DNA of 16,093 nt from GCA-2708415 sp964353185 (GCA_964353185.1 CAYGUV010000024.1:1-16093); one strand, 5' to 3'; shown: positions 7,179 through 15,086, numbered from the stretch's first letter. Numbers and translations are program-made. Notes: a model not told the origin generated them from the letters alone.

Positions 7179-7640
7179 ATGAGTTTATTTGAAAAATTTT
7201 CTGGGTCTACACGTGTTTTTAACTATAAGAATGTAAGTGTTGATTTGAACAGTAATATATTAAAAGTAGGATTAAGAGAGATCCCACTTGAGACGCCTCA
7301 GCAATCAAATCTTATGGCTTTAATATTACAAGCTGCGGCAATAAATAAAAATCCATCTGTCTTATTGTTAAGTCAAATCCTTGGCGTGCCAAAAGACGCC
7401 CGTCAATTTGCCCTAATATGTTCTCGCTTAATAGGTGTATTGGAAAAGTGCCCCATTGCTAATGATTGTGGAAACGAGGCAGGATATTTTGAAGGAACAA
7501 TTATAGCGAGTAACCTCATTAAAATTGATGACAACGGCATATCGTTAAATAAGCCATTGGCAAATGCGATAACGTCTTCACATGCTATAAATGAAGAGAC
7601 TTTATATCAGATTAATTATCCTGACGCGCAACCGGTGTGA
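7179..7640 (+). CDS. Unknown protein with winged-helix-like N-terminal region
   Basis: 153 residues starting at ATG 7179, seemingly soluble, with no signal peptide or membrane segment. I do not recognise the family. Residues about 13-90 (FNYKNVSVDLNSNILKVG..IPLETPQQSNLMALIL..LLLSQILGVPKDARQFALICSRLIGVLEK) recall the pattern of the OmpR-type C-terminal DNA-binding domain: strands with 'v.G..I.L', a helix, 'vs...L', then a helix ending in 'l..R...vL'. This is a weak, eye-only resemblance. The remaining 60 residues are unfamiliar. It is divergent from rpmI, with the 7111-7137 palindrome upstream, which would fit an autoregulated DNA-binding protein. Its 3' end overlaps the gpt 3' end by 29 bases on the opposite strand. 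The start could be elsewhere, since no clear ribosome binding site is seen. Confidence 0.65.
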   Translation: MSLFEKFSGSTRVFNYKNVSVDLNSNILKVGLREIPLETPQQSNLMALILQAAAINKNPSVLLLSQILGVPKDARQFALICSRLIGVLEKCPIANDCGNEAGYFEGTIIASNLIKIDDNGISLNKPLANAITSSHAINEETLYQINYPDAQPV

Positions 7641-8103
7641 CATATTGGTTTTCCATGTCCCAAGGGAAGTGAACCCATGTATCTTGTGTAAATTCGGTAA
7701 TGTAGGTATCGGTCTGTTTTGCGCCGGCGGGTTTGACGTATATGCAAGCATAGTGAGCTTTTGGATAATGCTCACGCGCCAGCTCAAAAGTTTTTCCAGT
7801 GTCGACCAAATCGTCAATCACTAGCCAGCCTTCACCATCATTATCAACCGTCTCTGGTTTTTTCAAAATTTTGGTTGTTGATTGTTCCTTCACATCGTAA
7901 CTGGTGATACAAAATGTTTCGATGTTTAAGACCTCTAGCTCACGCGCAATGATGCAGGCAGGTACCATACCCCCACGGGTAATGGCAATCACACCTTTCC
8001 ATTTTTTATTAATATCATTTAATTTCCAAGCGAGTGCCTTGGTATTGCGATGAAGCTCATCCCATGAAATTGGGAAATCTTTTTGATAGGAATTTGTTGT
8101 CAT
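7612..8103 (-). CDS. gpt: Xanthine-guanine phosphoribosyltransferase
   Basis: 163 residues, close to the Escherichia coli Gpt length and readily alignable to it by eye. It transfers the phosphoribosyl group of PRPP to xanthine, guanine or hypoxanthine in cytoplasmic purine salvage. Visible matches are ISWDELHRNTKALAWKL at the N-terminus, VIAITRGGMVPACIIARELEV (38-58), ITSYD (66-70), the PRPP-binding WLVIDDLVDTGKT (93-105), YPKAHYACIYVKPAG (113-127), and the base-pocket region QDTWVHFPWDM (140-150). All catalytic elements are present. The ATG at 8103 follows a loose purine-rich stretch (GAAAGAAAC). It is divergent from the DUF1223 gene with a 59-base gap and convergent with the unknown gene at 7179. 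Assignment among 6-oxopurine PRTs is by resemblance; other base preferences cannot be excluded. Confidence 0.92.
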   Translation of the reverse strand: MTTNSYQKDFPISWDELHRNTKALAWKLNDINKKWKGVIAITRGGMVPACIIARELEVLNIETFCITSYDVKEQSTTKILKKPETVDNDGEGWLVIDDLVDTGKTFELAREHYPKAHYACIYVKPAGAKQTDTYITEFTQDTWVHFPWDMENQYVTPVARQDN

Positions 8104-8162
8104 TTTGTTTCTTTCGTATCTTACAGTAGAAGAATGTAATTTATTCCTATAGTATCTGCAAC

Positions 8163-8849
8163 ATGAAGATTCTAGTTGTTTTATTGGGTTTATTTTTCTT
8201 TGCTGTTCCTGTAAAGGCGCAAACGGGCAATGCGCCTGTTTTGGTGGAATTATTTACGGCAGAAAACTGTCCTGCGTGCCCACCTGCGGACGAATATTTA
8301 GCAAAGCTGGCAGAGTCAAAAAGCGTTATGGCGTTAGCATGTCATGTTGATTATTTTGGTCGCGGGACAGCGGCTTTGGGTAAATCATTTTGCACCGCCC
8401 GACAAGATCGTTACACCAATCAATTGGGCCGCACAAAATATTATACACCACAAATGATGATTAATGGGCAGACCAATGAGGTAGGATACAAATCATCCAA
8501 GGTTGCCGCGAAAATTAGTAAAGCGCGTAGCGATATGACGCAGCCTATTATTATTAAAAGTAAAGGACAGGGTGTTTTTGATTTTATCTTACCCAATCAA
8601 TCGTTATCACGCGCTGCCGATTTATGGGTGGCAACATATAATAAGCCAGTTATGGTCAATACCCGCGGTAGACAAAAAATATATACCAATGTGGTACAAA
8701 ATTTTATACCGCTAGGTACATGGAATGGTGCGGCCGATCAACGTGCGGTTTACCCGTTAATCAATAATTCCAGTGGCGGATTTATCGTCGCTGCGCAAGA
8801 TAGTGTGACGGGTCAAATTTTTGCTGTGGGTGAATATAGGCTAAAATAA
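8163..8849 (+). CDS. Exported DUF1223 thioredoxin-like protein
   Basis: 228 residues. The N-terminus MKILVVLLGLFFFAVPVKA is a clear signal peptide with likely cleavage after Ala19 (VKA|Q), so the protein is periplasmic or secreted. LVELFTAENCPACPPADEYLAKLA follows, with a CPAC motif (Cys36, Cys39) in the thioredoxin-like position. HVDYFG, a further Cys in KSFCTARQ, and YTPQMMINGQ belong to the pattern of DUF1223 proteins, common in Alphaproteobacteria. The CxxC suggests a redox function, but no DUF1223 reaction is firmly known to me. A TATAGT hexamer (8148-8153) lies 10 bases before the ATG; if it is a -10, the message would be nearly leaderless. The gene is divergent from gpt and convergent with nhaA, 31 bases apart, with no clear terminator between them. 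Confidence 0.9.
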   Translation: MKILVVLLGLFFFAVPVKAQTGNAPVLVELFTAENCPACPPADEYLAKLAESKSVMALACHVDYFGRGTAALGKSFCTARQDRYTNQLGRTKYYTPQMMINGQTNEVGYKSSKVAAKISKARSDMTQPIIIKSKGQGVFDFILPNQSLSRAADLWVATYNKPVMVNTRGRQKIYTNVVQNFIPLGTWNGAADQRAVYPLINNSSGGFIVAAQDSVTGQIFAVGEYRLK

Positions 8850-8880
8850 ATCAAGTATCAGGGTACGTTTTGTTTCAACT

Positions 8881-10053
8881 TTATTGTTTTTTCCCCTTAC
8901 CTGAAAAATATAGGACTAAAAAGCCTAAGATTGCAGAGCAGCCAGAGGCAATCAAGATAGACAGACGTACTTGGGCATTTACAGATGGGTCGTCAAAAGC
9001 GAGCGTTCCAATAAATAAGCTCATAGTAAATCCAATTCCGCATAACAACGCCAATCCATAGATATGACGCCATTTAACATTATTTGGTAAAGTACAGATT
9101 CCGATCAGTACGGCAAAGGCGATAAAGAGGAATACGCCAATTTGCTTGCCAAAAAATAGACCTGCCATGATACCCATAGGCAGTGGCGCGGCCAGTGCGG
9201 CTAAAGACATGCCTTGTAATGCGACCCCAGCGTTGGCAAAGGCAAAAACAGGCATAATAAAATAAGCAACCCATGGGTGAAGCATGTGCTCTAAATGTTT
9301 TAAAGGAGAGATGTTGTCTTCTTCACGTTTGGCTATTGGAATAGTTAGAGCAATTAATACGCCTGCGATTGTGGCGTGTATGCCGGATTTTAGAACACAG
9401 ACCCACATGAAGATGGCAACCAAGATGTATGGCGCAGTGCGGCGAACACCACATAAATTAAAGCCAATTGCAAAAGCAAGTCCAAGGCCGCCTAATCCCA
9501 ATGCGGTAACAGATAAGTCTTCTGTGTAGAAGATAGCAATAATCAGAATGGCCGCAATATCATCTATGATGGCCAAGGACAGTAATAAGATTTTTAATCC
9601 AGATGGAACGCGTGAGCCCAAAAGTGATAATATCCCTAAGGCAAAGGCGATGTCTGTGGCAACAGGAACACCCCATCCACGAAGGGTTTCGGGACTGTCC
9701 ATGTTGAACCAGAAGAAAATTAAGGCAGGAACAATTAATCCCCCCATTGCGCCAACAACTGGAAGGGATGCCTTTTTAATACTAGAAAGTTCGCCTTCTA
9801 TGATTTCGCGTTTAATTTCTAAGCCAATTAAAAAGAAGAAGATAGCCATTAAGCCATCATTGATCCAAAGTAAGAGAGGCTTTGAAATAATTAGCTCACT
9901 GATTTGTATTGCTACTGGTGTGCTGAGTAATCCGTCATAGACAGAAGACAACGGTGTATTCGATACAACCATAGCAACAATGGCCGCAAGGATAAGTAAT
10001 ACACCGCTAGAGGATTCATGTTTAATAAATTTGTTAATTGCCGTTGGAACCAT
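8881..10053 (-). CDS. nhaA: Na+/H+ antiporter NhaA
   Basis: 390 residues, the standard NhaA length. It exchanges two H+ inward for one Na+ (or Li+) outward across the inner membrane and serves pH and salt homeostasis. About a dozen hydrophobic helices are visible. Key residues are present: FFFLIGLEIKRE (72-83), TDIAFALGIL with Asp134, and LAIIDDIAAILIIAIFY with the Asp164-Asp165 pair, equivalent to Asp133, Asp163 and Asp164 of the Escherichia coli protein. SGIHATIAGVLIALTIP and HPWVAYFIMPVFAFANAGV are further family blocks. The ATG at 10053 is preceded by AGAGAGACG, a usable ribosome binding site. It starts 32 bases after the polA stop on the same strand and may be co-transcribed with it, although physiologically the pair looks unrelated. 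Confidence 0.96.
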   Translation of the reverse strand: MVPTAINKFIKHESSSGVLLILAAIVAMVVSNTPLSSVYDGLLSTPVAIQISELIISKPLLLWINDGLMAIFFFLIGLEIKREIIEGELSSIKKASLPVVGAMGGLIVPALIFFWFNMDSPETLRGWGVPVATDIAFALGILSLLGSRVPSGLKILLLSLAIIDDIAAILIIAIFYTEDLSVTALGLGGLGLAFAIGFNLCGVRRTAPYILVAIFMWVCVLKSGIHATIAGVLIALTIPIAKREEDNISPLKHLEHMLHPWVAYFIMPVFAFANAGVALQGMSLAALAAPLPMGIMAGLFFGKQIGVFLFIAFAVLIGICTLPNNVKWRHIYGLALLCGIGFTMSLFIGTLAFDDPSVNAQVRLSILIASGCSAILGFLVLYFSGKGKKQ

Positions 10054-10085
10054 AAACGTCTCTCTTTTTTTATAAGTTAACTAAT

Positions 10086-12926
10086 TTAATGCGCCTCAGC
10101 CCAGCTTTTTCCATGGCCAGCGTCTGCGATAAGGGGAACATCAAGTTGCACGATATTCTCCATGACATTCTTGACGAGTTTTGAGGTTTGTTCAAGTTCT
10201 TCGTCGGGTACTTCAAAAATTAATTCATCATGCACTTGTAAAAGCATGCGAGCCTTTAAGCCTGCTTCGGATAGTTTTTGAGGCATAATGCCCATTGCCA
10301 TTTTCATGATGTCGGCCGCAGTCCCTTGGATAGGGGCGTTAATGGCCGCACGTTCTGCGCCAGATTTAAGCGCAGGTATTTTAGCATTTATATTTGCGGT
10401 GTAACATTTACGGCCATAAAGCGTGACAACATATTCATGTGCGCGGGCATATTCCTTTTGTTCGTTCATAAATGTTTCAATTTCGTGAAAGGCATCCAGA
10501 TATTTGCGGATAAATTGTGTTGCTTCGCCAACGTCACAGCCCAGCTGTTTGGCCAAGCCCCACCCAGAAATACCATAGATGATGCCGAAATTAACTGCCT
10601 TAGCTTGGCGGCGCAGATCACTATCAACTTCGTCTAAAGGAACACCAAAGACTTGTGATGCCGTTAGGGCGTGAATGTCCACATCATCCTTGAACGCTTG
10701 CTTGAGGGCCTTTACATCCGCCATTTCTGCAATAAGGCGTAATTCCACTTGGGAATAATCAACACAGAGAAGTGTGTGACCTTTTTCAACAACGAAGGCT
10801 TCTCGTATTTTGCGGCCTTCTTCGGTACGGATGGGGATATTTTGTAGGTTTGGATCAGAAGATGCCAAACGCCCTGTGGATGTTCCAGCCATTGAGAAGG
10901 AGGTATGTACGCGCCCTGTGTCAGGGTTAATTTGTTCTTGCAAGGCATCGGTATAGGTGGAACGAAGTTTGGAAAGGCCACGCCATTCGAGAATATCGAT
11001 AACGATTTGTTCGCCAGAAAGCGCCAATTTCTCAAGCGTTGAAACGTCAGTTGACCATTGGCCGCTCTTTGTTTTTTTACCGCCTTGCAGGCCCATTTGA
11101 TCGAATAAAATCTCGCCTATTTGTTTGGGAGAGCCGATGTTAAATTCTGTGCCTGCAGCTTTATGAATTTGCGTTTCAAGTTCTTGGATTTTTTTTGAAA
11201 AATCAGCGCTCATTTCCTTTAGCTTTATGGGGTCAACCTTGATGCCATTTAATTCCATTTGTCCAATAACGGGGATGAGGGGGCGTTCGACATCTTCGTA
11301 AATTTGGCAGATTTTTTCTGGCGCAACGCGCGGCTTTAAAATTTTATGAAGGCGTAAGGTTATCTCGGCATCTTCGGCAGCGTAATCAAGGGCTTTGTCT
11401 ATTTCTACTTTGTCAAAGGTGACTTGGCTTTTTCCTTTGCCTGCGACTTCTGAAAATTTGATGGGCGTATGGTTAAGGAATAGCTCACTCATTCCATCCA
11501 TTGAATTTGAATGGCTTGTGCCATCTAAAGAATAAGCAAGTAGCATTGTATCATCGCATGGTGTCATGTGGATTCCATGTTTTTTAAACATTTGCCAATC
11601 ATATTTAATATTTTGCCCAATTTTTAAAATACTTGGGTCTTCAAGGGTCGGTTTGATCATTTTGATGGCGGTATTAAAGTCAATTTGTTTTAAATCGCCG
11701 CCGCCATTATCACCTAATAAATCTACTTCACCTGCGATATGTTGTAACGGGACGTACGCGGCTTTTCCTATTTCGCTGGCGATGGAGATGCCTACAAGAT
11801 TTGCAATAGCGGGGGTTAGTGCCGTTGTCTCGGTATCGATGGCAAGAATACTGGTTTCCTTGGCATGGTCGAGCCAATTTTGTAGCGTTTTTTCATCAGT
11901 AATTAATGTGTATTGGTTATCTTTGATGGCAGGGAAATCATCATTGGTTGGTAATGATACGTCGTTTGTCTTTGGCGTGGGCGTTGTTGTTGATGATCCT
12001 GATTGAGGCATTGCATTATTTTGTTTGCCCATACTTTCTATATTGCCATCTAAGCGTGTGAGCAAAGATTTAAAACCTTGTTTTTCTAAAAATTCTTTTA
12101 AGTGCGGAACATCAGTATTAAATTTTTTAAAATCGCTAAGGGGAACGGGTACGTCCACATCGCGCGCCAAGTGCACAAGTTTTTTTGAAATGCGCGCCAT
12201 TTCGGCATGTTCAATCAAAGATTCGCGGCGTTTATTTTGTTTAATGTCGCCTGCGTTTTCTAAAAGATTTTCTAATGTACCAAACTCATTAATGAGTAGC
12301 GCAGCAGTTTTAATCCCGATGCCGGGGACGCCGGGAACATTATCGGTTGAATCACCCGCGAGCGCCTGTACATCGACAACTTTGTCAGGGGTCACACCAA
12401 ATTTTTCAAAGACACCTTTTTCATCGATTATATTGTCTTTCATGGGGTCGAACATATTGATGTGTTCATCAACCAATTGCATCAAGTCTTTGTCCGAAGA
12501 AATAATTTTTACTTTTGTACCGTTGGCGGCGGCTTGTTTGGCGTAGGTGGCGATAAGGTCATCCGCTTCAAACCCTTCCATTTCAATCGCGGGTAGGCCA
12601 AAGGCTTCGGCAGCTTCACGAACTATGGGGAATTGGGGGATGAGGTCTTCGGGGGTGTCATCACGGTTTGCTTTATATTCCGCAAATATCTCATTCCTAA
12701 AATTATAACGGCCTGCGTCAAAAATAGCGACGATGCGTGCATTATTATAGTTCTTAAAAAGTTTCATCAGCATATTGGTAAAGCCATAAACGGCGCTGAC
12801 GGGGGTTCCCTCGGGGTTCGTCATATTGCCACCACCGCTGTAGGCAAGGGCATAATATGCGCGGAAAATATAGCCAGAGGCATCAATTAGGAAAAGTTCG
12901 TCGTCATCATTTGAAATTTTATGCAT
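10086..12926 (-). CDS. polA: DNA polymerase I
   Basis: 946 residues with three domains. The 5'-3' nuclease domain (about 10-300) has LFLIDASGYIFRAYYAL, EGFEADDLIATYA (117-129), ISSDKDLMQL and GDSTDNVPGVPGIGIKTAA (191-209). A low-complexity linker at about 298-330 (Ser/Thr/Pro-rich) follows. The 3'-5' exonuclease domain keeps its metal ligands: IDTETTAL (Asp364, Glu366), the IGQNIKYDWQ block, and YAAEDAEITLRLH, so proofreading should be active. The polymerase domain carries motif A LLCVDYSQVELRLIAEMA, motif B RRQAKAVNFGIIYGISGWG and motif C LLQVHDELIFEVP. It fills gaps after Okazaki primer removal and in excision repair. The ATG at 12926 lacks a strong ribosome binding site. A promoter-like pair lies about 40-70 bases upstream, overlapping a divergent promoter. 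Confidence 0.98.
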   Translation of the reverse strand: MHKISNDDDELFLIDASGYIFRAYYALAYSGGGNMTNPEGTPVSAVYGFTNMLMKLFKNYNNARIVAIFDAGRYNFRNEIFAEYKANRDDTPEDLIPQFPIVREAAEAFGLPAIEMEGFEADDLIATYAKQAAANGTKVKIISSDKDLMQLVDEHINMFDPMKDNIIDEKGVFEKFGVTPDKVVDVQALAGDSTDNVPGVPGIGIKTAALLINEFGTLENLLENAGDIKQNKRRESLIEHAEMARISKKLVHLARDVDVPVPLSDFKKFNTDVPHLKEFLEKQGFKSLLTRLDGNIESMGKQNNAMPQSGSSTTTPTPKTNDVSLPTNDDFPAIKDNQYTLITDEKTLQNWLDHAKETSILAIDTETTALTPAIANLVGISIASEIGKAAYVPLQHIAGEVDLLGDNGGGDLKQIDFNTAIKMIKPTLEDPSILKIGQNIKYDWQMFKKHGIHMTPCDDTMLLAYSLDGTSHSNSMDGMSELFLNHTPIKFSEVAGKGKSQVTFDKVEIDKALDYAAEDAEITLRLHKILKPRVAPEKICQIYEDVERPLIPVIGQMELNGIKVDPIKLKEMSADFSKKIQELETQIHKAAGTEFNIGSPKQIGEILFDQMGLQGGKKTKSGQWSTDVSTLEKLALSGEQIVIDILEWRGLSKLRSTYTDALQEQINPDTGRVHTSFSMAGTSTGRLASSDPNLQNIPIRTEEGRKIREAFVVEKGHTLLCVDYSQVELRLIAEMADVKALKQAFKDDVDIHALTASQVFGVPLDEVDSDLRRQAKAVNFGIIYGISGWGLAKQLGCDVGEATQFIRKYLDAFHEIETFMNEQKEYARAHEYVVTLYGRKCYTANINAKIPALKSGAERAAINAPIQGTAADIMKMAMGIMPQKLSEAGLKARMLLQVHDELIFEVPDEELEQTSKLVKNVMENIVQLDVPLIADAGHGKSWAEAH

Positions 12927-12967
12927 CGTTCTGTTTTAAAGAAATGAATAAAAAATACAAATCCTAT

Positions 12968-12995
12968 ATTTTATCCTTGACGGGGATATTGACAA
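12968..12995 (-). promoter_or_regulatory. Putative sigma-70 promoter of polA
   Basis: On the minus strand TTGTCA (12995-12990) is followed after 16 bases by TAAAAT (12973-12968); each hexamer matches the consensus at five of six positions. Transcription would begin near 12961, giving a leader of about 35 bases. Its -35 hexamer overlaps the -35 of the divergent plus-strand promoter. Confidence 0.5.
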
Positions 12996-13016
12996 AAATT
13001 CAATTTTAGTTATACA
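12989..13016 (+). promoter_or_regulatory. Putative sigma-70 promoter of the unknown gene pair
   Basis: A perfect TTGACA (12989-12994) is followed after 16 bases by TATACA (13011-13016, four of six matches). It lies about 30 bases upstream of the ATG at 13048 and would give a short leader. The -35 is shared, on the opposite strand, with the polA promoter, so the two promoters are back to back and may compete for polymerase. Confidence 0.5.
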
Positions 13017-13047
13017 TAATAAAATATTTTAACAGAAAGTATTTTTT

Positions 13048-13555
13048 ATGGCTGATATTATTCCTATTCGCGAAGGCGTCACAACCACTGAGAAAGAGTT
13101 TTGTCAAAAAATTGATGAGCTGGTAGAGAAATTTAATAAAAATTGCCGCTCAAGAAATATTGGAGCCACGTCCAAAAGAACCTGAGCCAACGGATTTGGA
13201 AAGCCTAAAGGCTGTAAATGCTAAGCTGTCACAAAATTTCCAAGAAGATTTGAAAAAAACTACGCTGCCAGTAAAAATTGATGATCTTAAAAATGTGTTT
13301 AGTGAGATTGCAGATTTAGCAATGGATGCGTTACGTGATTTACAAATAAATGGCCCTGAATTTAAAACTCATGCTATCGATCGTATAGTGCATGTTTTAG
13401 ACGTTATGAATGATGATGAATCAGATTATGCACCAGAGTTGGTGAGAAGCGATGCTATTATTAAGGACGAACAGTGGGCATCATTAAAACAACATCGTGA
13501 TGAAATATCGAACCAGTTAAGAGCCCAGCTTGATATACTTTATGCCCCTTTATAA
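13048..13555 (+). pseudogene. Unknown AT-rich gene with a one-base frameshift
   Basis: Two frames join into one plausible protein of about 168 residues. The first starts at ATG 13048 (MADIIPIREGVTTTEKEF) and stops at a TGA near 13183. The second is open from 13127 to the TAA at 13553 and holds most of the protein. They meet at a run of five A (13138-13142): with one A fewer, the text reads ELVEKFNK then IAAQEILEPRPKEPEPTDLE and continues smoothly. So the gene has an inserted A, the sequence has an indel error, or ribosomes slip forward there. If translated separately, the second part might begin at TTG 13160. The protein is acidic and helical with a Pro/Glu hinge; no family is recognised. It is led by a good promoter and followed 11 bases later by the second unknown gene, probably in one operon. 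Confidence 0.6.
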
Positions 13556-13556
13556 A

Positions 13557-13568
13557 ATATCGCGATAT
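13557..13568. repeat. Perfect 12-bp palindrome at a gene junction
   Basis: ATATCGCGATAT reads the same on both strands. It starts one base after the stop of the upstream unknown gene and covers the first two bases of the next start codon. A chance 12-base palindrome is not rare in AT-rich DNA, so a regulatory role is only a possibility. It occupies the position where a ribosome binding site would be expected, and none is visible. Confidence 0.35.
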
Positions 13569-14220
13569 GAATAAACCATATTTATCTTACAATTTTGATT
13601 TAGAAGAAGAGAAAGATCGCTTTATTTTAAAATGTTCTCAGAGAGTGCCTGAGGTTGAAATCCTCAGTATGATTGATAAATTTTTACATCATGCTGAATT
13701 TCTTTGGGATGAAACGGACAAAAAAACGCCTCATGGATTTTTAGAGCATATTTATGCGTCGGAAGATGTTTACGATATTTTTTGTTTTCTGGCAGATCAT
13801 GTGCCAGATAAATTTTCAGACATAAAGCAAACATTTCAAGATTATGTAGAGGTTCGAGAGATTGAAGACATTTCTTTAATCGCCCTTAGACTAAAGAGAT
13901 TAAAGGCTAAAATAGATGCTCACTCTGAATTTAATAATAAATTTAGAAGGGCGGCTATTGCGTCCCAAAAGCACAAAGCGCATATAAAGCCACAGCAGCC
14001 GCATTCGACACATTCAGGCTCGCAATTGGTTCTTGCGTTGGAAGACGGGTTAGAACGTCGCATCGTTCCCGCACAAGACGTCGAAGCCCGTCGCCTTCAG
14101 CGCCCAGAACGATTACCGTTTTCGGGTAATGCGGAAGTTCTGACAATGTCTGTTCCCCCCGTTCGTCTAGACCCACCGCAAAGTACCCTGCCTCCTGCAA
14201 CTCCTCCAACGAACGGGTGA
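13567..14220 (+). CDS. Unknown protein whose 3' part runs antisense through the end of rlmB
   Basis: The frame gives 217 residues from ATG 13567. Residues 1-129 (MNKPYLSYNFDLEEEKDRF onward) look like a genuine acidic, helical protein with AT-rich codons, rich in Asp, Glu, Phe and Lys. No family is recognised and there is no signal peptide or membrane segment. From residue 130 on, the frame lies opposite the conserved 3' end of rlmB (266 bases), and the composition changes to a Pro/Gln/His/Arg-rich text that looks like a shadow of rlmB. The natural stop was probably lost, by deletion or by the joining of two regions, leaving a C-terminal read-through tail. It follows the frameshifted gene by 11 bases and probably shares its transcript. 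I am fairly sure of the first 129 codons and doubtful about the tail. Confidence 0.55.
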   Translation: MNKPYLSYNFDLEEEKDRFILKCSQRVPEVEILSMIDKFLHHAEFLWDETDKKTPHGFLEHIYASEDVYDIFCFLADHVPDKFSDIKQTFQDYVEVREIEDISLIALRLKRLKAKIDAHSEFNNKFRRAAIASQKHKAHIKPQQPHSTHSGSQLVLALEDGLERRIVPAQDVEARRLQRPERLPFSGNAEVLTMSVPPVRLDPPQSTLPPATPPTNG

Positions 14221-14824
14221 GGTTTGTTTCATAGGCGATAGGCAAATGTTCCGCCCCACCGCATGCTGTTTTGGCCAAAACCCCTTTTATTTCAGGCGCA
14301 TGTTTTTTCTGCATGATCAAACCGCCAGAGCCAAACGCACTGGCGGAGCGGATAATCGCCCCAACATTGTGTGGGTCTGTGACTTGGTCGAGCATGACTA
14401 ATACGCTTTTATCTTTATTTTCTTCTGCGCGAATAATATCGGATAGGTCAATTTCTGCTAGATTTTGACAGTTTAGGCCGATGCCTTGGTGTACGCTTCC
14501 TGCGGGGGTGGCACCATCGAGCACTGATTTCTCAACAATTTGAGGGGCAGGGCGTTTAATGCCCATATCTTGCGCCTTGGTAAGGGCATCATCAAATTGA
14601 TCTAAGACATTGTTGGTGATGAGAAGGGCATGAATATGACGTTTTGGGTTTAACCATGCCTCACGCACGGCATGAAGGCCAAACAGGTCAATTTTAAAAT
14701 GAGCGTCGGTTTTTTTGCGCTGTTGCTGCTTTCCCGAGGGTCTGCCTTGGCCATGTCTTGGCTCATTTTGCTTTTTACCTTTAAATGATGTTTTTTCTTT
14801 TTTATAAATCTTCGTATTTTTCAT
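13955..14824 (-). CDS. rlmB: 23S rRNA (guanosine-2'-O)-methyltransferase RlmB (SpoU/TrmH family)
   Basis: 289 residues. RlmB methylates the ribose of G2251 in 23S rRNA using S-adenosylmethionine. A basic, disordered N-terminal tail (about 1-42) is followed by the L30e-like substrate-binding domain (from DLFGLHAVREAW, 46-57, to GSVHQGIGL, 109-117). The SPOUT catalytic domain then shows motif 1 LDQVTDPHNVGAIIRSASAFG (145-165, with Asn153 and Arg159), motif 2 VIVLGAEGDGLRRLVRERCD (237-256, with Glu243) and motif 3 LPTQEPIASLNVSNAAAVALY (261-281), which form the trefoil knot. All are intact. The ATG at 14824 is followed by a Lys-rich start, and TATATAA lies just upstream as a possible -10. It is divergent from tRNA-Tyr, a neighbourhood I recall from other Alphaproteobacteria. 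Its 3' end is overlapped by the frame of the unknown gene on the plus strand. Confidence 0.95.
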   Translation of the reverse strand: MKNTKIYKKEKTSFKGKKQNEPRHGQGRPSGKQQQRKKTDAHFKIDLFGLHAVREAWLNPKRHIHALLITNNVLDQFDDALTKAQDMGIKRPAPQIVEKSVLDGATPAGSVHQGIGLNCQNLAEIDLSDIIRAEENKDKSVLVMLDQVTDPHNVGAIIRSASAFGSGGLIMQKKHAPEIKGVLAKTACGGAEHLPIAYETNLTRSLEELQEAGYFAVGLDERGEQTLSELPHYPKTVIVLGAEGDGLRRLVRERCDVLTRLPTQEPIASLNVSNAAAVALYALCAFGTQ

Positions 14825-14844
14825 GATTATTCTTATATACTCTC

Positions 14845-14873
14845 TTGACAGATACGGGTGTTTTCCTGTTAAT
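14845..14873 (+). promoter_or_regulatory. Possible promoter of tRNA-Tyr
   Basis: A perfect TTGACA (14845-14850) is followed after 17 bases by GTTAAT, a poor -10. Transcription would start near 14880, about 55 bases ahead of the tRNA. The -10 is weak, so the true pair may differ. A small inverted repeat, TGTCTT/AAGACA (14879-14893), lies just downstream. Confidence 0.3.
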
Positions 14874-14934
14874 TCACATGTCTTTAAAAGACACTTTAAC
14901 CATATTTATTCGGTTTTCGCTATTTTTTAATTGT

Positions 14935-15020
14935 GGAGGGATGGTCGAGTGGTTAATGGCAGCGGACTGTAACTCCGCCCGCGCAAGCGTACGCAGGTTC
15001 AAATCCTGCTCCCTCCACCA
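14935..15020 (+). tRNA. tRNA-Tyr (anticodon GTA)
   Basis: The gene folds as a complete class II tRNA. The acceptor stem GGAGGGA (14935-14941) pairs with TCCCTCC (15010-15016), followed by discriminator A and an encoded CCA (15018-15020). The anticodon stem GCGGA/TCCGC (14962-14966 and 14974-14978) encloses CTGTAAC with anticodon GTA at 14969-14971. A long variable arm (about 14979-14992) is expected for bacterial tRNA-Tyr. The T stem GCAGG/CCTGC (14993-14997, 15005-15009) holds TTCAAAT. A terminator follows 46 bases later. Its 3' side faces a serine recombinase gene, so it may mark an integration site, although no second copy of its 3' end is in this window. Confidence 0.97.
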
Positions 15021-15065
15021 TTTAGTCTATTGTTTCCCGCACTCAGAGAATGTATGCCTGTATAG

Positions 15066-15086
15066 CCCCGCTGTTCGCGGGGTTTT
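15066..15086 (+). terminator. Terminator after tRNA-Tyr
   Basis: CCCCGC (15066-15071) pairs with GCGGGG (15077-15082) around a five-base loop, followed by TTTT. The GC-rich stem and T-run mark a Rho-independent terminator, though the T-run is short. It is placed 46 bases past the tRNA 3' end. Confidence 0.7.

Noticed and set aside
9284..9940. Plus-strand frames opposite nhaA
   Set aside because: They are antisense to the NhaA membrane helices; the texts look like reversed hydrophobic codons, not proteins.
11566..12546. Two long plus-strand frames opposite polA
   Set aside because: Both lie wholly within the conserved polA coding region on the other strand; there is no ribosome binding site or family match.
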